A stretch of 17,547 bases of DNA from positions 1 through 17,547 of the forward strand of contig JALVXW010000035.1 in assembly GCA_027038155.1 (NCBI GenBank), in the 5' to 3' direction. The stretch comes from Sulfurovum sp. Lineage in GTDB: Bacteria; Campylobacterota; Campylobacteria; Campylobacterales; Sulfurovaceae. The notes below the pieces were generated by a model that was not told where the DNA came from, searched no databases, and saw nothing but the letters and a program-made list of their open reading frames with translations. Position 1 is the first letter of the stretch, and every line of letters begins with the position of its first letter. Positions 5,328 through 13,520 of this stretch are shown here, piece by piece. A program made the position numbers and the translations under genes.

Positions 5328-7342
5328 ATCATCTTATGCCATACATCCAGAGCTAAACTTTGTGGTATCTCCACATCCTCAAAATGCAGACGTTCACCCT
5401 CTTTTATCTCTCTTTTGACTTTTGCATGGGCTAGAAGTCCTATGGGAACATGAGCCAAATCATCAGCTATGGCAATAGCCGTACCACGCACATCAAAACT
5501 TCCGATGCCTTTGACAATCTCTTCTCCAGGTTTTAAAGTGCGTTTGGCAACAGCCGCCACACTAAACTTAGGTTTTTTGCCATTGTTCAGAAGCACACCT
5601 CCGCCATTGAGTACACGTTTGATTGTCTTGATAATCTCCAAATGACAAAGATGATAGGTACGCTCCAGCACATAATAGGGACCATTACCCAGTTTATAGT
5701 AACGCAAAGAGTCCTGTTGCTCTTCATCGTGCTCTACAACCAAAAATACCCCTGCTGGCAACTTCGAAGAGAGGAGGTAGTCGCTCACTGGGTAGCCTAA
5801 CTCTTTAGCCTTGTTGGCAAGTACGGTTCCCCCCTCTAGCATATCATCACTCTTTAGCTTGACCAGCCCCTCTTGAATAATCCCTGCACCCAAACCATTG
5901 GCGACCAATACTTGCTCTATCTCTACTTTTGTACCATCCGTAAAAGAGGTCACCATCTCTAAACTTAGGTTTGATTTATTCCCCCAGTAGGTCATCTCTT
6001 CGCGTGTAGGATTCTCATTTAAAAAGCCTTTTATATTGGCATACACCACTGGCTTAAAGCCCATCTCTACTGCCTCTTCGTGCAAGATAGCCTGTACCCC
6101 AGGTTGGTCGCCCTCTGCTTCGGTAACAAGCCCTTTATCTACAAAGTAAGAGCCGGTAGTCACATGAAACTCTGAGTTCATCGTCACCACTGGGATATTG
6201 GCTTTAAGGATTTTGTCTATGGTTTGAGTGGCATAAATAGCATCACCACTACACTCCACAATCAGGTCTGATTTTTCTATAAGTACCTCTAAATCATTTG
6301 TAAGCAACTGCTTTTGGGCAAAATCTGAACGTTTGGTTACATCCGAACGTGTCAAAATAGCCGAGATATCATACTCTGGATGCTGTGATAGCAGTTTTGC
6401 CAAACCACTTGCGATAAATCCAGAACCAATAATACCAATCTGTTTTTTTCTCTCTATCCCCATAAGAGAGATACATGTACGAAGCGAATCTCTCCAATAG
6501 GGAATAGAAAGTTCATAATCTTTTTTAATCTTATCTTTGTTGAGTACACTGTAGTGAGGACGTTTTGCCAAGGTAGGATACTCTGCTGAGCCAATAGGCT
6601 TTACCTCACATTTAACCTCTGCAAACTCCACAATCGCTTTGGCAAAGTCATACCATGAACATGAGCCTTCATTGCTATAGTGATAGAGAGAGACACCCTC
6701 ATCATGCACAAGAGTCCCCTCTGACTCTTTATGTAGTATGGTCAAAATAGCCTCTGCCAAATCTTTTGCATAGGTAGGTGTACCAATTTGGTCTGAAACT
6801 ACCGAGATACGCTCTTGTTGTTTGCTTAGTTTCAATATTGTATTGACAAAGTTGTTTCCCACATCACTATAGACCCAAGAGGTACGCAGTATCATCGCTT
6901 TTTTAGGCTTAATACGAAGTATCTCCTCCTCTCCGGCAAGCTTTGTTTGACCATACACCCCTTGTGGGTTTGTCTTGTCTGTCTCCAAAAATGGAACATG
7001 ACTCTCTCCGTCAAATACATAATCGGTAGAGAGGTGCAAAAGAGATATCTCTTTCTCTTTTGCAAGCGTTGCCAAGTTTTTAACCGCCTCTTTGTTAATC
7101 TCTTCCGCCAGTTCTTGTTGGGTTTCAGCCTTATCTACAGACGTATAGGCGGCACAGTTGATAATGGTATCTATCTGATGCTCCTCTACAAATGCTCTAA
7201 GTGCTTCAGCATTACTAATATCCAAACGCTCCCTATCGGTAAAATAGAACGTTTGATGTGCTTTGGGATTCTCTTTTACAAGCAAAGACAACGCACGTCC
7301 CAACTGTCCATTGGCACCTGTAACAAGGATATGATTATGCAT
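5315..7342 (-). CDS. rmlD: RmlD (dTDP-4-dehydrorhamnose reductase) fused to a COG4091-type SAF-domain oxidoreductase
   Basis: 675 residues in one open frame. Residues 1-292 are RmlD: GANGQLG (9-15, NADPH binding), LSTDYVFDG (104-112), YGQTK (130-134, catalytic Tyr130 and Lys134), RTSWVY (153-158) and RPHYSVL (261-267). This half reduces dTDP-4-keto-L-rhamnose to dTDP-L-rhamnose. Residues 294-675 form a second Rossmann enzyme: GIIGSGFIASGLA (303-315), then DQPGVQAILHEEA, EMVTSFTDGTKVEIEQ, PYYVLERTYHLCHLEI and a C-terminal SAF-like domain from about 590. That pattern fits COG4091 'homoserine dehydrogenase-like' proteins, a family that includes the Brucella DXP reductoisomerase-like enzyme DRL. 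Nothing separates the halves; Met294 could be an internal start but has no good ribosome-binding site. I start at ATG 7342, which overlaps rmlC by 8 bp; a start at 7375 would add 11 residues before the conserved strand. The reaction of the second half is unknown. Confidence 0.85.
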   Translation of the reverse strand: MHNHILVTGANGQLGRALSLLVKENPKAHQTFYFTDRERLDISNAEALRAFVEEHQIDTIINCAAYTSVDKAETQQELAEEINKEAVKNLATLAKEKEISLLHLSTDYVFDGESHVPFLETDKTNPQGVYGQTKLAGEEEILRIKPKKAMILRTSWVYSDVGNNFVNTILKLSKQQERISVVSDQIGTPTYAKDLAEAILTILHKESEGTLVHDEGVSLYHYSNEGSCSWYDFAKAIVEFAEVKCEVKPIGSAEYPTLAKRPHYSVLNKDKIKKDYELSIPYWRDSLRTCISLMGIERKKQIGIIGSGFIASGLAKLLSQHPEYDISAILTRSDVTKRSDFAQKQLLTNDLEVLIEKSDLIVECSGDAIYATQTIDKILKANIPVVTMNSEFHVTTGSYFVDKGLVTEAEGDQPGVQAILHEEAVEMGFKPVVYANIKGFLNENPTREEMTYWGNKSNLSLEMVTSFTDGTKVEIEQVLVANGLGAGIIQEGLVKLKSDDMLEGGTVLANKAKELGYPVSDYLLSSKLPAGVFLVVEHDEEQQDSLRYYKLGNGPYYVLERTYHLCHLEIIKTIKRVLNGGGVLLNNGKKPKFSVAAVAKRTLKPGEEIVKGIGSFDVRGTAIAIADDLAHVPIGLLAHAKVKREIKEGERLHFEDVEIPQSLALDVWHKMIQAL

Positions 7343-7907
7343 AAAGGTTCTCTCCATAAGTAAATAGATCCGCATCAGCCAAAAGTGGCTGTTTGGTATC
7401 TTTGTCTGAAAGTTGCAGTAGTGCAGTATCTATCCCCCACTCTACACCTATTGCTGGGTCATTAAAGGCGATACCCCTGTCATTTTCAGGAGAGTAGTAG
7501 TTATCTACCTTGTAGGCAAAGATGGTATCATCTTCAAGTACCACAAATGCATGGGCAAATCCACGTGGCACAAAGAGTTGCTTTTTGTTCTCTTCGCTAA
7601 GCTCCACAGAGACATACTCTCCAAAGGTGGGGCTTCCTTTACGTATATCTACCGCCACATCCAACACGCGTCCCTTAATCACACGTACCAGTTTGGTTTG
7701 TGCCGCAGGTGCAAGCTGATAGTGCAGTCCACGCAACACACCTTTAGAGCTCTTGGACTCATTGTCTTGACAAAACTTTACCTTAAAGCCCAAAAAATCT
7801 TCCAGTTTATCTTGCCTAAAGGTCTCTACAAAATAGCCTCTCTCATCACCATGTACCTTAGGCTCGATGATAACTACATCTTCAATTTTTGTTCGCTTAA
7901 ACGTCAT
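7335..7907 (-). CDS. rmlC: dTDP-4-dehydrorhamnose 3,5-epimerase
   Basis: 190 residues, normal length for RmlC, a cupin. The conserved FxQDNxSxSxxGVLRGLHYQ region is present with catalytic His62. Lys73 (in QTKLVRVIKG), DVAVDIRKGSPTFG (83-96), VPRGFAHAFVVL (113-124) and AYKVDNYYSPE (131-141, with the catalytic tyrosine) also fit. It converts dTDP-4-keto-6-deoxy-D-glucose to dTDP-4-keto-L-rhamnose, the step before the RmlD half of the next gene, whose start overlaps its stop by 8 bp. A strong AAGGAG precedes the ATG at 7907. rmlA and rmlB, needed to make its substrate, are not in this window and must be elsewhere if the pathway is complete. Confidence 0.96.
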   Translation of the reverse strand: MTFKRTKIEDVVIIEPKVHGDERGYFVETFRQDKLEDFLGFKVKFCQDNESKSSKGVLRGLHYQLAPAAQTKLVRVIKGRVLDVAVDIRKGSPTFGEYVSVELSEENKKQLFVPRGFAHAFVVLEDDTIFAYKVDNYYSPENDRGIAFNDPAIGVEWGIDTALLQLSDKDTKQPLLADADLFTYGENLYA

Positions 7908-7923
7908 TTTTTCTCCTTAAAAG

Positions 7924-8886
7924 TTATTTTTCATTTTCATCTATAAATTTAGCAATCGCCTTGGCAGTCAAAATACTACCCTTGTCATTGAGGTGTGAAC
8001 GGTCTGCAAAATAGCTATCGTCCAAATGCAACGATTGCAGTTTAATTAATTTTGCACGTGAAAAAGGCTCAAAGATATGTGCCGCTCTTTTATCTACCCA
8101 CACCAATGCATTTTTAACATCTTTGTATTTTTTGACAAGTGGCTCTCTGTAGGGCTGGTGTGCAAAGTAGAAATAGAGCCCCTCCTCTTGTGCCATCTTA
8201 GCCATACGATAGAGTGCTTCAAACGATTTGGGGTGTTCAATATTTGGATGGGGGTTTTTCCAACGATACATAATAATATCTTTGCCATAAATATGCAAAG
8301 GCACACTCCCTGTACTGTCAAACCCTAAATAGTGAAATGAGTTACTGTGTGTATGTTTTGGTCCCCACTCTTGTTGTCTGTGTATCAAAAAAGGGATATT
8401 TTTACTGGCATCAAATACCACTTTAAAAAATGCCAATGGATTAAGACGGTGCGCCATATATTTACCTAGAGTATCGGCATCAAAATTTTTATAGGTATAG
8501 GGGTGAGGAAAATCTGAATACTGTGCCGAGTAGATCATACGCTTAAGGTTGGGGAAAACTTTTCTAAGTCCCAAAAGTTGCTCTGCTTCCATTGTGGTCG
8601 CCTCATAAACCGAGAGGTTCAGCACCCCATTGGCTTTAGAAGATGCCTCTTGCAAATAGGCACCCTGTATATCATTTAAACCAATAGAAGAGCCTACAAT
8701 GATAGTGTCTATCTTGTTAACATCAATATGCTCTCGCACAAACTTCAACTTTGCATCTAAAGAGATACGGCTTGTAATCGGTAGAGGATAGTGTTTGGTA
8801 TAGTAGACCACATACCCTACAGCACTCAGCATCATCAGTGCCAAAAGAGAGAACAAAACAACAACATATTTTTTACTCTTACGCAT
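7924..8886 (-). CDS. SGNH-hydrolase-like membrane-anchored protein, MBOAT partner
   Basis: 320 residues: short basic N-terminus, one transmembrane helix (about 7-29), then a periplasmic domain. TIIVGSSIGLND (61-72) is the block I serine region of SGNH/GDSL-like proteins (Ser66 or Ser67 as nucleophile). DRSHLNDKG (295-303) provides the Asp-x-x-His pair (Asp295, His298), in the DxxHLN form typical of AlgJ/AlgX/DltD-like proteins. These proteins complete O-acetylation or O-acylation of polymers with an MBOAT membrane acyltransferase, which is exactly the gene upstream (10 bp apart, same strand). Whether it transfers or removes acyl groups cannot be told. The protein is otherwise too divergent for a named assignment. 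The rmlC gene follows 16 bp downstream. Confidence 0.75.
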   Translation of the reverse strand: MRKSKKYVVVLFSLLALMMLSAVGYVVYYTKHYPLPITSRISLDAKLKFVREHIDVNKIDTIIVGSSIGLNDIQGAYLQEASSKANGVLNLSVYEATTMEAEQLLGLRKVFPNLKRMIYSAQYSDFPHPYTYKNFDADTLGKYMAHRLNPLAFFKVVFDASKNIPFLIHRQQEWGPKHTHSNSFHYLGFDSTGSVPLHIYGKDIIMYRWKNPHPNIEHPKSFEALYRMAKMAQEEGLYFYFAHQPYREPLVKKYKDVKNALVWVDKRAAHIFEPFSRAKLIKLQSLHLDDSYFADRSHLNDKGSILTAKAIAKFIDENEK

Positions 8887-8896
8887 AGCCTACCTT

Positions 8897-10354
8897 TTAG
8901 AAGTTAAAATAGATAAATTCACTTTTTCTATAGAGCATAAAGAGTGCCAGTGAGAAAAAGAGTGTCAAAAACATAAAGAAAAAGTTTGGTCTAAATCGCT
9001 TCTTTAGTTCCATAGAGTTTGGGAAAAACAGCACCACTACAAACACAGCTGCAAACCATGCCCCCATATAGCTCTCATGTGCATAGATTTTTGACCAGTG
9101 ACCTATCTCAAACCCTAGTGTTTTAAGCCAAGTTATAGCATGCACCCAAGAAACAGGAAGCCTCACCTCACCAAAAAACATCCCCTTAAGGACTTTCATC
9201 GCCGATTCGAAATTGAGTGCCCGAAAAAAGACCCAAGCGATATTGATAAACATGAAGGTGATAAACCACCCCAAAAGTGCAGGCAGACGAAAGCCTATCT
9301 TTTGCCATGCACGATGTATCACCAGTGCCATACCATGCAATGCACCCCAGATGACAAAAGTCCAACCAGCCCCATGCCAAATACCCCCCAATAAAAAGGT
9401 AGTAAACAAGTTAGCATAGGTTCGCACTTCTCCCTTTCTGTTGCCCCCCAATGGTATATAAAGATACTCTTTCAAAAAACGTGATAAGGTAATATGCCAC
9501 CGACGCCAAAACGCTTGAATACTGGTCGCCTTATAAGGAGAGAAGAAGTTCATAGGCAGTTTAATGTTAAACAGCAGTGCAATACCTATCGCCATATCGG
9601 TATAACCAGAGAAATCAAAATAGAGCTGAAACGTATAGGAGAGTGACGCGACCCACGCCTCAAGCATCGTAAGCTTCTCTGCCACATCAAAGCCTTGTGT
9701 TGCCCAGACAGCAAATGTGTCTGCAATGACGACCTTTTTAAATAATCCCATAAAAAAGACAAAGAGCCCCAGTGCAATATGATAATAGTTTTTTACCTTG
9801 TTGCGTACCTTGTCAAACTGAGGCATCATCTCTGCATGATGCACAATGGGCCCAGCGATAAGCTGAGGGAAAAAGGTCACAAAGACCGCATAGTTTAAAA
9901 AATCATACTCTTTTGTCTCTTGCCGATAGCTATCTACCAAATAGGCAATCTGCTGAAAGGTATAAAAACTAATCGCCAAAGGCAGTGCCATATGCCATAG
10001 GGCAATCTCGCTATGAAAAACTCTATTAAGGTTTTGGATAAGAAAGTCCATATACTTATAATAACCCAACAATCCAAGGTTAAAAGCGATACCCAGCCAT
10101 AAAAGCCATTTGCGAGAGTAACTGCGTTTACGTTCATTATAGGCAGCCAATTCACGCCCCATGCTATAGTTTACAAGCATAGAGACTAAGATAAGCGGCA
10201 GATAATCAACATTCCACCACGCATAAAAAAAGAGTGAAGAGAGTACCAAAAAGGCTTTTGAGAGCGTGGTTAGCCGTTTTTTATTGAGATAGAAATAGAC
10301 AAAAAAAGTGACAGGCAAAAAGAAAAATATAAATTCATAAGAGTTAAACAGCAA
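8897..10354 (-). CDS. MBOAT-family membrane O-acyltransferase (AlgI/DltB-like)
   Basis: 485 residues with many transmembrane helices. The opening MLFNSYEFIFFFLP is typical of AlgI-type proteins, followed by PLAISFYTFQQIAYLVD (125-141), QLIAGPIVHHAEMMPQF (164-180), FDFSGYTDMAIGIALLFNI (246-264), WRRWHITLSRFLKEYLYIPL (283-302) and GGIWHGAGWTFVIWGALHG (323-341). His327 corresponds to the invariant MBOAT catalytic histidine; His287 and His340 are also conserved. By family, it passes an acyl group across the inner membrane to a periplasmic partner for polymer acylation; the SGNH-like gene next door is that partner. The start is TTG at 10354 with GAGG 6 nt upstream, and the family N-terminus begins at once, so this start is well supported. 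The genetic link with rhamnose genes points to an acylated surface glycan. Confidence 0.93.
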   Translation of the reverse strand: MLFNSYEFIFFFLPVTFFVYFYLNKKRLTTLSKAFLVLSSLFFYAWWNVDYLPLILVSMLVNYSMGRELAAYNERKRSYSRKWLLWLGIAFNLGLLGYYKYMDFLIQNLNRVFHSEIALWHMALPLAISFYTFQQIAYLVDSYRQETKEYDFLNYAVFVTFFPQLIAGPIVHHAEMMPQFDKVRNKVKNYYHIALGLFVFFMGLFKKVVIADTFAVWATQGFDVAEKLTMLEAWVASLSYTFQLYFDFSGYTDMAIGIALLFNIKLPMNFFSPYKATSIQAFWRRWHITLSRFLKEYLYIPLGGNRKGEVRTYANLFTTFLLGGIWHGAGWTFVIWGALHGMALVIHRAWQKIGFRLPALLGWFITFMFINIAWVFFRALNFESAMKVLKGMFFGEVRLPVSWVHAITWLKTLGFEIGHWSKIYAHESYMGAWFAAVFVVVLFFPNSMELKKRFRPNFFFMFLTLFFSLALFMLYRKSEFIYFNF

Positions 10355-10378
10355 AACGCACCTCTATATTTTTATGCT

Positions 10379-10384
10379 ATTATA
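10379..10384 (-). promoter_or_regulatory. -10 box candidate for the MBOAT-SGNH-rmlC-rmlD operon
   Basis: TATAAT on the reverse strand lies 24 nt before the TTG start of the MBOAT gene, giving a short leader that still holds the GAGG ribosome-binding site. No clear -35 is seen. Its position marks this gene set as a separate transcription unit from dacB upstream. Confidence 0.45.
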
Positions 10385-10385
10385 A

Positions 10386-10520
10386 CTAGAAGAGCTTAAG
10401 GGTACCTCTAAATGCAAAGGCTTGGTTTGAATCTACTAAGTAGTCTATTTTATTTCCATTTATTGCTTTAGAAGTTCCCTGTACTGTTTTATCATATTCT
10501 ATAATAAATCTTAAATTTTG
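10386..10520 (-). pseudogene. Possible C-terminal remnant of an outer-membrane beta-barrel protein
   Basis: Between dacB and the MBOAT gene, a reverse-strand frame is open for 44 codons to TAG (10386-10388), overlapping the dacB end by 10 bp. The translation contains NLRFIIEYDKT near the start and finishes with SNQAFAFRGTLKLF. Alternating hydrophobic/polar residues and a terminal phenylalanine are the signature of the last beta-strands of porin-like proteins (the BAM recognition signal). There is no start codon, so it would be the tail of a deleted gene. Length is short and chance resemblance is possible. Confidence 0.35.
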
Positions 10521-12181
10521 CTAACAAAAGCACTTCTATTTAACTTTGCTTTTACCTTTTTCAAGACTTTCCTTACGGTCGTCTCTTTTCTATAAGGACC
10601 TATCAAGACTTTATAGACCTTATGTTTTACTATCTTGCAAGGCAAACCCAATCTACGTATTTTGTTGGTGTATGTTTTACCAGGTTTTACTCTAAATGAG
10701 CCTAACTGTACATAGTAGTATTTGCTTGCTTTTTGGGTTTTTAAAGAGATTTTTCTTTTTTGCTTTGCTTTGGGTGAAGGCTTTGTTTTCCCTTTTACAA
10801 GCCACTTGATAATCTCATTTTGCAGTTTTGCTCCACGGTATTTTGCTTTTGTACTGTTAACCAAAATGACCACTGTGTATCGTTTGCCTGCTCTATTTTT
10901 AACATAGCCTGCTATATTTTTAACACGCCTGAGTGTCCCTGTTTTCATCCAAGCTCTGTTGCGTACCACCGTACCCCTAAAGCGTCGTTTAATGGTACCA
11001 TCTATCCCTGCGATGGAGAGGATATTCATCCAGCGTTGCCCATATCGGTTATAGGCATGGTCCAATACTTTAGCAAGTAGCCTGGCGTTGAGTCTGGCTT
11101 TACGAGAGAGTCCACATCCGTTATCTATACGCAACACTCCTCTACCAAGTGCACCTTTGGAAGAGAGTATTTTACGTACTGCACCTCTTCCTTTTTGTAG
11201 GGTTGCAGGGGCTCCATACACTTTTGCTCCCAACAGTAAAAGAAGATGCCTTGCATAAAGGTTGTTACTCTTTTTTGCTGTTTTGGAGATAATTTTCTCC
11301 AAAGACTCTGAGTAGTGCACAAAGAGTCGTTTTGCACCTTTGGGTACCCTGTATAGCTTCATGCTCCCTTGAACCAAAATACCCTCATCTTCTAGCCTCT
11401 CTTTAAATGCATAGTAAAAAGAGCTATAGGGCTTGGTCAACACCTTACAGATGGTACGTTTTTTACATCGTGTTGAGATTTTACCATCAAGAATGACTCT
11501 GGGTACAACCTCACTCTTTTCTATCTTTACTCTGGGCCAGGAGTAACGCCCTTTACATGGCTTATTAACATGCTCTAAGTGGTTAACTATTATATATCCG
11601 TTATCTCTGTTTTGTTTATATACCTCATGCTCTTTGGGTACGATACAAATGCTACTCACACGCTCATTAAACATCATTGCATCAGGCATGGCATTGTAGG
11701 GACTGTAAGGGTGTTTATCAAACCCTGAGCTATTTGTATTACCTACTTTAAAATAGCTTCTATCTACAACAATATTTCCCGTAATCTTACGAATACCTTT
11801 TGCTTGTACTTGACTCACAATCTCATCTAAATCACGCTCATTGAGTGTGGGGTCACCAAAACCTTTGATGATTAAGTCACCATAAAGCACACCATTTTTT
11901 ACACGTCCTGTGGTATAAAATGCTGTTTGCCACCGATACTCAAACCCCAGTTTAAGTACCGATGCATAGATTGTGAGTACCTTTATGACTGAAGCTGGAG
12001 TACGTGCTTTGTTCGCATTGAGAGAAGCAATAACTTTGCCTTTGGTGCCTGCTTCTTTAATATAGATACTGATATCTCTTTTGGAGATACCAGATTTGGC
12101 GATAAGATGATTTATCTCTGAAGGTAAGGCGAAAAGCCAAAGAGAGGTCAAAAAAGAGATAAAAAGGATTCTCATATACAA
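10511..12181 (-). CDS. dacB: D-alanyl-D-alanine carboxypeptidase/endopeptidase (PBP4/DacB, S13 family) with C-terminal SPOR domain
   Basis: 556 residues with a signal peptide (about 1-18). The three S13 motifs are present: SxxK as Ser64-Val-Ile-Lys67, SxN as Ser305-Asn-Asn307 and KTG at 413-415. The family's large insert lies between SxxK and SxN. It trims or cleaves peptidoglycan cross-links in the periplasm. After the catalytic part comes a Lys-rich linker (about 463-487) and a SPOR-like domain (about 488-545: YYYVQLGSFRV, then VYKVLIGPYRK), which in other proteins binds denuded glycan strands at division sites. A SPOR tail on an S13 enzyme is unusual as far as I know. The whole protein is very basic. 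It follows the small membrane protein gene by 9 bp. The ribosome-binding site is weak; the start could be Met1 or Met3. Confidence 0.92.
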   Translation of the reverse strand: MYMRILFISFLTSLWLFALPSEINHLIAKSGISKRDISIYIKEAGTKGKVIASLNANKARTPASVIKVLTIYASVLKLGFEYRWQTAFYTTGRVKNGVLYGDLIIKGFGDPTLNERDLDEIVSQVQAKGIRKITGNIVVDRSYFKVGNTNSSGFDKHPYSPYNAMPDAMMFNERVSSICIVPKEHEVYKQNRDNGYIIVNHLEHVNKPCKGRYSWPRVKIEKSEVVPRVILDGKISTRCKKRTICKVLTKPYSSFYYAFKERLEDEGILVQGSMKLYRVPKGAKRLFVHYSESLEKIISKTAKKSNNLYARHLLLLLGAKVYGAPATLQKGRGAVRKILSSKGALGRGVLRIDNGCGLSRKARLNARLLAKVLDHAYNRYGQRWMNILSIAGIDGTIKRRFRGTVVRNRAWMKTGTLRRVKNIAGYVKNRAGKRYTVVILVNSTKAKYRGAKLQNEIIKWLVKGKTKPSPKAKQKRKISLKTQKASKYYYVQLGSFRVKPGKTYTNKIRRLGLPCKIVKHKVYKVLIGPYRKETTVRKVLKKVKAKLNRSAFVSKI

Positions 12182-12190
12182 TCTATTCTA

Positions 12191-12529
12191 TTAGAAGTCT
12201 ATCTTCTCTTTTGCACTCTCTATCATAGAGACAAAAATCGTATAGAAATTTGCAATCACCGCACCAATAACAAGCCCTACGGCTATTTTATCATTATGCC
12301 AAAACTGTAAAGTAAAAAAAGCAGGAATCAGATGCAAATCTGCCACAAGAGAGCCTGCAAGCAACTCTGCCGAGAGAATATTTCTCACCCCTATTTTTAG
12401 CAAAGTTGAGACCATATTGACCGACCCTGCAATAAAGAGTGCCGTTGCTGAGTTTTCATACAAAAACGCTGCCGATGTCGTCAGTGACATCAATGTAAAA
12501 AAGATATAAAAAACTTTACCCCAATTCAT
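12191..12529 (-). CDS. Small integral membrane protein, Campylobacterota-type (DUF6394-like)
   Basis: 112 residues with about four hydrophobic helices (roughly 5-25, 28-46, 52-75, 80-102) and a charged C-terminus. It is full of membrane-helix residues and carries LKIGVRNILSAELLAG and SLVADLHLIPAFF. I recall similar proteins next to secDF in Campylobacterota, annotated as DUF6394, but I cannot verify the family here. No function is known to me. It lies 19 bp after secF and 9 bp before dacB, so it is part of the same transcript. Confidence 0.75.
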   Translation of the reverse strand: MNWGKVFYIFFTLMSLTTSAAFLYENSATALFIAGSVNMVSTLLKIGVRNILSAELLAGSLVADLHLIPAFFTLQFWHNDKIAVGLVIGAVIANFYTIFVSMIESAKEKIDF

Positions 12530-12548
12530 TTGAACTCCTTAGTTAAAA

Positions 12549-13520
12549 CTATATTGTACCATTTTCATACATCGCACGCATTTTTTCTTTCTCTTTCTCT
12601 CTTTTTGCTTTTTCAGCTGCTTTGAGGCGGTAGTCTGAAACAGAGAAGCCTAACATCATTAAAATAGGTGATGCCACAAAAATAGAAGAGTATGTACCCA
12701 CAACTACACCCACAAGAAGTGTGAAACTAAAGCCTTTGATAATCTCCCCACCAAAAAGGAAAAGTGTCAAAACCACAAAAAATGTTGTGAGTGACGTAAG
12801 TGTTGTACGAGAGAGTGTCTGAGTAACAGACTCATCAATGATTTTTGCCAAATCAGGGTTTTTAACAGTATGAATCCCCTCACGAATACGGTCAAATACA
12901 ATAATTGTATCATTGAGTGAGTAGCCCAGTATCGTAAGCAAAGCTGCCAGTGTATCAAGATTGACTTCTACATCAAAGAGTACCACTGCACCCATGGCAA
13001 TAGTAACATCATGCATCAATGCCATCACCGAAGCAATAGCAAAACGCCACTCAAATCTAAAGGAGACATAGATAAGAATCCCTAAAATAGAGATAAGCAT
13101 CGCCATAAGCCCTTTTTCGCGTAGTTCAGAACCCACTTTAGCCCCTACGATATCCACACGACGTACTTCAAAGTCACCTGTGCCTTTAAGCAGTTCTCTC
13201 ATCTCATCACCCATATCTTTACCGAGCGACTTGCTGCTTTTTTTCGTACGAATAATAATCTCATTATCGTTTCCAAAGTAGGTTACAGAGGCACCCTCAT
13301 ACGCTTTGACTTTGGTTATGGCATCTCTTACCTTTTGAATAGGTGCTTTCTCTTTGTAGTGCACCTGCACCAGTGTTCCACCTGCAAAATCAAGCCCATA
13401 GTTAAACCCTTTGGTAACAATCAGCCCCAAAGAGATAATAAGCAACGTCAACGACACAAGCCCAAAACGTTTGCTTTGTGCCATGAGGTTAAGAGGTTTT
13501 TTGTATTTAAAAATTTCCAT
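12549..13520 (-). CDS. secF: Protein translocase subunit SecF
   Basis: 323 residues, normal length. GFNYGLDFAGGTLVQV (about 38-53) is the SecF signature after the first helix, followed by a periplasmic domain. Five C-terminal helices include YVSFRFEWRFAIASVMALMH, ILGYSLNDTIIVFDRIREG and a TLTSLTTFFVVLTLFLFGG segment. With SecD it uses the proton motive force to help pull proteins through SecYEG into the periplasm. Its ATG overlaps the secD stop by one base (TAATG), giving translational coupling. The tail is rich in Lys and Glu. Confidence 0.97.
   Translation of the reverse strand: MEIFKYKKPLNLMAQSKRFGLVSLTLLIISLGLIVTKGFNYGLDFAGGTLVQVHYKEKAPIQKVRDAITKVKAYEGASVTYFGNDNEIIIRTKKSSKSLGKDMGDEMRELLKGTGDFEVRRVDIVGAKVGSELREKGLMAMLISILGILIYVSFRFEWRFAIASVMALMHDVTIAMGAVVLFDVEVNLDTLAALLTILGYSLNDTIIVFDRIREGIHTVKNPDLAKIIDESVTQTLSRTTLTSLTTFFVVLTLFLFGGEIIKGFSFTLLVGVVVGTYSSIFVASPILMMLGFSVSDYRLKAAEKAKREKEKEKMRAMYENGTI

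Noticed and set aside
6947..7363. Forward frame of 138 codons opposite the RmlD half
   Set aside because: The reverse strand has all RmlD motifs; the forward translation has none.
7342..7375. Start of the RmlD fusion at 7375
   Set aside because: It adds residues before the universally N-terminal Rossmann strand and overlaps rmlC by 41 bp; the ATG at 7342 with a GGAG nearby fits the family.
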